This document shows positions 14,410-17,363 of a stretch of 17,363 nt of DNA, piece after piece; within the stretch, counting starts at the first letter, position 1, and every line of letters starts with the position of its first letter. The position numbers and the translations under genes were made by a program. This DNA comes from Synergistaceae bacterium (lineage in GTDB: Bacteria; Synergistota; Synergistia; Synergistales; Synergistaceae), in contig JAISWP010000069.1 in the NCBI GenBank assembly GCA_031271065.1, forward strand, positions 1 to 17,363, in the 5' to 3' direction. The notes beneath the pieces are model-generated. The model was not told where the DNA came from, did no database searches, and worked only from the letters and a program-made list of their open reading frames with translations.

Positions 14410-14416
14410 GGGAGGG
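14410..14416 (+). promoter_or_regulatory. Ribosome binding site fixing the start of the LysM/M23 gene
   Basis: GGGAGGG lies 11 nt before ATG 14428 and only 2 nt before the in-frame TTG 14419, so the ATG is favoured. Confidence 0.55.
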
Positions 14417-14427
14417 TTTTGCACAGG

Positions 14428-15759
14428 ATGAGGGAATTTCGAAAACTCAAGAAATCTTTTTTCATCGCTGCTGTCACCGCCGCGGTATTTCTGTCCTGCA
14501 GCTGCATAAGCTACGCCGCTCGCCGTGCGGGGTCGTACTGGTACGCTTCGGAATCCGACGAAGGCATCCACGGGAATTATTCGTCCGGCTATGTAGTTGT
14601 AGACGCCATAGATGTCCGCAATTCCGACTGGGAGGGCATCGGGCCGTTCCAATCAGTGGAGCCCTCCTTTTCGAACGACGGCGTCGAACTGTTCGAAGAT
14701 GGAGACGAATCCGGTTCCGGCGAATCAGGCGTCCGGCCGGTTCCAGCCCCCGAGACCTCGGACGGCTGGAAGATGATAAAGGTCGACGCGGGAGGAACCC
14801 TCTCGAAGTTATCCGAGATTCACGGCGTCTCGATAGAAAATATAATGAAGGCCAACGAACTCACCGATCAGCACAGGCTGCGGGAAGGCCAGACCCTCTA
14901 TATTCCCAGCAGTGCTGAGACGGTGGATTTGACGCTGGCTCACGTGGTAAAGCTGAAAAACGAAGCAGTAAAGAAGCTCAAAGAGGCCCTTCCCGTGGAG
15001 ACGACGGACTATGTCGTTAAAAACGGGGACACTCTCTGGAGCATCGCCAACACTTTCAACCTCGACGTCAACTCCATTTTCGGCTGCAACAAGGTTTCCG
15101 AGGGGGACATCCTGAAGGTCGGCTCCGCTGTGAAGGTGCCGAACCAGGACGGTATATTCGTGACCGTAAAAAAAGGCCAGACGATCGACAAACTGGCGAA
15201 AGAGTACAGCATCTATCCGGAAGCCATACTGTCCGCCAACAGGATGACGGACGCCTCATCGCTGAAGCAGGACTCTCAGATATTCCTGCCGGGTGTGAAA
15301 GCGGCCGCCGCCGCGGCGGGCAGCGGTTCGCGAAGCGCCGCCGCCTCCGGAGTCAAGGACAAGGTCACAGCCAGACGCGGGTTCGGCTGGCCGGTGGTGG
15401 GCAAGATATCCAGTTCTTACGGCTGGCGCCGGGACCCCATCCGCGGCGGCAGGGATTTCCACACGGGCCTCGATATCAGGGCCCCGAAAGGCAGACCGAT
15501 AACGGCGGCTTCCGCCGGCAAGGTGGTCCACTCCGGCTGGATGGGAGGATACGGAAGAACCGTGGTGATATCGCATCCCGGCGGCATCACCACTCTTTAC
15601 GGTCACTGCAGCCAGCTTCTGGTCAAATCAGGGCAGAGCGTGAAAAGAGGGCAGAGGATAGCCCTGGTGGGGAGCACGGGACGTTCCACGGGGAATCATC
15701 TTCACTTCGAGGTGAGGTCCAGAGGCGCCACAGTCAACCCTATAACTGTTCTAAGGTGA
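14428..15759 (+). CDS. Exported LysM and M23 peptidoglycan endopeptidase
   Basis: The 443-residue product has a basic N-terminus, a hydrophobic core (residues 11-27) and a likely signal peptidase site after ISYA at 27-30. An acidic Ser/Glu-rich linker leads to three LysM repeats at about 115-161, 194-238 and 244-288, which bind peptidoglycan. An Ala-rich linker (291-308) precedes a lysostaphin-type M23 domain (319-440). The zinc and catalytic residues are present: His345 and Asp349 (HTGLD), His393 (YGHC), and His424 with His426 (NHLHFE). It is therefore predicted to be an active zinc endopeptidase cutting peptide cross-links during growth or division, not a degenerate activator such as EnvC or NlpD. 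It starts 24 nt after rho and sits 29 nt before pyrG, so it is probably co-transcribed with both. Confidence 0.92.
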   Translation: MREFRKLKKSFFIAAVTAAVFLSCSCISYAARRAGSYWYASESDEGIHGNYSSGYVVVDAIDVRNSDWEGIGPFQSVEPSFSNDGVELFEDGDESGSGESGVRPVPAPETSDGWKMIKVDAGGTLSKLSEIHGVSIENIMKANELTDQHRLREGQTLYIPSSAETVDLTLAHVVKLKNEAVKKLKEALPVETTDYVVKNGDTLWSIANTFNLDVNSIFGCNKVSEGDILKVGSAVKVPNQDGIFVTVKKGQTIDKLAKEYSIYPEAILSANRMTDASSLKQDSQIFLPGVKAAAAAAGSGSRSAAASGVKDKVTARRGFGWPVVGKISSSYGWRRDPIRGGRDFHTGLDIRAPKGRPITAASAGKVVHSGWMGGYGRTVVISHPGGITTLYGHCSQLLVKSGQSVKRGQRIALVGSTGRSTGNHLHFEVRSRGATVNPITVLR

Positions 15760-15788
15760 AAAATTTTATTCAGGGAGTGACCTTATAA

Positions 15789-17363
15789 ATGTCCAAATTC
15801 ATTTTCGTTACAGGAGGCGTCGTATCCTCGCTCGGCAAGGGCATCACAGCGGCTTCACTGGGCACCCTCCTGAAACGGAGGGGCTATAAGGTGTCCATCA
15901 TAAAGATGGACCCCTACCTTAACGTGGACGCCGGCACCATGAATCCCTTTCAGCACGGCGAGGTATTCGTGACAGATGACGGCGCCGAGACGGACCTCGA
16001 CCTGGGGCATTACGAACGTTTCATAGACGAGCCTTTGAACAGCGACAACAGCGCCACGGCGGGCAAGATATATCAGGAAGTCATAAGAAAGGAAAGGGCG
16101 GGCCGTTACAACGGGGGCACCGTTCAGGTGATTCCTCACGTGACCAATGAAATACAGGAGAGCATCCTGCGGGCCGCCAATGACAACGATGTCGTCATCG
16201 CCGAGATAGGGGGCACCGTGGGCGACATAGAGGGTCTCCCCTTCCTCGAGGCTATACGGCAGATGACGGGACGCGTCGGCAGGGCAAACGTGCTTTACTG
16301 TCATGTGACGCTGATTCCGTACATCGCGGCGGCAGGGGAGCTCAAGACGAAACCCACGCAGCACAGCGTCAATGAACTCCGCAGAATAGGTATCCAGCCT
16401 GATATCATAGTGTGCCGTTCCCAGATGCCGCTTTCCCCGGATCTCAAGGACAAGATAGCGCTTTTCTGCAGCGTGTCGAGCGACAGCATTTTCGACGCCT
16501 TAGACGCTGATACCATCTACAGCGTGCCGCCCAGCCTGCAAAGACAGGGCCTCGACAGCGCGGTGCTGGCCCGTCTCGGCCTGGGGCCGGCCGCAGAGGC
16601 GGAGATGTCCGACTGGCTCGATTTTCTGGATATGAGGACCCGCATGGAGGGTGAGGTGGAGATAGCGCTGGCGGGCAAATACACCAGCATCAAGGACGCG
16701 TACCTGAGCGTAAACGAGGCCATCCTGCACGCGTCCATACACAACAGGGTGAACGTGAGGCTCAGGCATATCGAAGCCGAGGAAATCGAGGAACATGGGG
16801 CGGACCGCGTTTTGAAAGGCGTGAACGGCATATTGATCCCGGGAGGTTTCGGTTCGCGGGGCATGGAGGGCAAAATATCCGCCGCGGGATACGCCAGAAA
16901 GACCGGCACGCCGTATTTCGGCCTGTGCCTCGGCCTCCAGGCCGCCATAATAGAATTCGCACGCAGCGTGGCTCAGATAGCCCTTTCCAACAGTTCCGAG
17001 ATGGACCCCGGCACCCCTAACCCGGTCGTCCACATGATGGAGGATCAGAAAAAGGTGAACGACCTGGGCGGCACAATGCGTCTGGGATCGTACCCATGCA
17101 GGCTGAAAGAGGGGAGCCTGGCGCACAGAGCCTACGGAAAGCTGGAGATACGCGAACGCCACAGACACCGTTACGAATTCAACAACAGTTACAGGGAGAG
17201 ACTGGAGAGTCTGGGCATGAAAGTGACCGGACTCTACGAGGAAAAGAACCTGGCGGAAATTCTGGAGATACAGTCGCATCCGTGGTTCGTGGGGGTGCAG
17301 TTTCATCCGGAATTTTTGTCCCGTCCGCTTCGTCCGCATCCGCTTTTCAGGGATTTCATCGCG
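15789..17363 (+). CDS. pyrG: CTP synthase, 3' end beyond the window
   Basis: The frame is open for 525 codons to the right edge; roughly 10-20 residues are probably missing. The enzyme aminates UTP to CTP using glutamine and ATP. The synthetase half opens with SKFIFVTGGVVSSLGKGI, the ATP loop, followed by KMDPYLNVDAGTMNP, EVFVTDDGAETDLDLGHYE, and KTKPTQHSV, the UTP/CTP site. The glutaminase half has nucleophile Cys380 (GLCLGLQ) and His506 with Glu508 (QFHPEF), in near register with E. coli. The start has AGGGAG at 15772-15777, 11 nt upstream. No promoter was identified between the LysM/M23 gene and pyrG. Confidence 0.97.
   Translation, partial: MSKFIFVTGGVVSSLGKGITAASLGTLLKRRGYKVSIIKMDPYLNVDAGTMNPFQHGEVFVTDDGAETDLDLGHYERFIDEPLNSDNSATAGKIYQEVIRKERAGRYNGGTVQVIPHVTNEIQESILRAANDNDVVIAEIGGTVGDIEGLPFLEAIRQMTGRVGRANVLYCHVTLIPYIAAAGELKTKPTQHSVNELRRIGIQPDIIVCRSQMPLSPDLKDKIALFCSVSSDSIFDALDADTIYSVPPSLQRQGLDSAVLARLGLGPAAEAEMSDWLDFLDMRTRMEGEVEIALAGKYTSIKDAYLSVNEAILHASIHNRVNVRLRHIEAEEIEEHGADRVLKGVNGILIPGGFGSRGMEGKISAAGYARKTGTPYFGLCLGLQAAIIEFARSVAQIALSNSSEMDPGTPNPVVHMMEDQKKVNDLGGTMRLGSYPCRLKEGSLAHRAYGKLEIRERHRHRYEFNNSYRERLESLGMKVTGLYEEKNLAEILEIQSHPWFVGVQFHPEFLSRPLRPHPLFRDFIA

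Noticed and set aside
15301..15360. GC-rich low-complexity stretch as a DNA repeat
   Set aside because: It encodes the Ala/Ser-rich linker between the LysM repeats and the M23 domain, a common protein feature.
16500..17339. A 279-codon minus-strand frame inside pyrG
   Set aside because: It is the complement of the CTP synthase reading frame, which carries the full glutaminase triad.

Overview
This window is a GC-rich stretch of bacterial chromosome carrying one co-directional run of genes. Every supported gene is on the + strand, and both edges cut a gene: an aspartate-type aminotransferase at the left and CTP synthase (pyrG) at the right. No mobile element, CRISPR array, rRNA or tRNA was seen. 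The gene set (def-fmt, xer, purine nucleoside phosphorylase, pfkA, rho, pyrG) is core housekeeping. Adjacent genes often join through ATGA overlaps. Despite the high GC, isoleucine is often coded by ATA (7 of 10 in def) and arginine often by AGG/AGA (5 of 12 in def). Gene order and codon habit fit an anaerobic, amino-acid-fermenting lineage such as Synergistota. That placement is an inference from memory of such genomes, not a demonstrated match.

Region by region. (1) 2-286: C-terminus of a PLP aminotransferase, followed by a terminator-like hairpin, a second large dyad and a good sigma-70-type promoter. (2) 501-4295: a three-gene operon of MoxR AAA+ ATPase, DUF58 membrane protein and TgpA-like membrane transglutaminase, a widespread but poorly understood trio thought to act on envelope proteins. 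(3) 4408-9612: a tightly packed run of peptide deformylase, Met-tRNA formyltransferase, ADP-ribose-type Nudix hydrolase, XerC/D recombinase, purine nucleoside phosphorylase, a small SigH-like sigma factor, and an exported protein resembling a tungstate-type solute-binding protein. (4) 9703-12801: an exported coiled-coil protein of unknown function, ATP-dependent phosphofructokinase with a TTG start, a D-glutamate cyclase-like DUF4392 protein and a single-pass membrane protein. (5) 12880-17363: a promoter and about 140 nt leader, then rho, an exported LysM/M23 peptidoglycan endopeptidase and pyrG.

How the genes fit together: def and fmt form the formyl-methionine cycle of translation initiation. 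The Nudix hydrolase and nucleoside phosphorylase recycle nucleotides, with pyrG making CTP. pfkA supplies glycolytic flux, and the DUF4392 protein may connect to D-glutamate chemistry. The least explained parts are the sigma factor/binding-protein pair with the exported coiled-coil protein after it (8222-10461), the strong dyad at 9638-9668 between them, and a transglutaminase whose third catalytic position is Asn instead of Asp.
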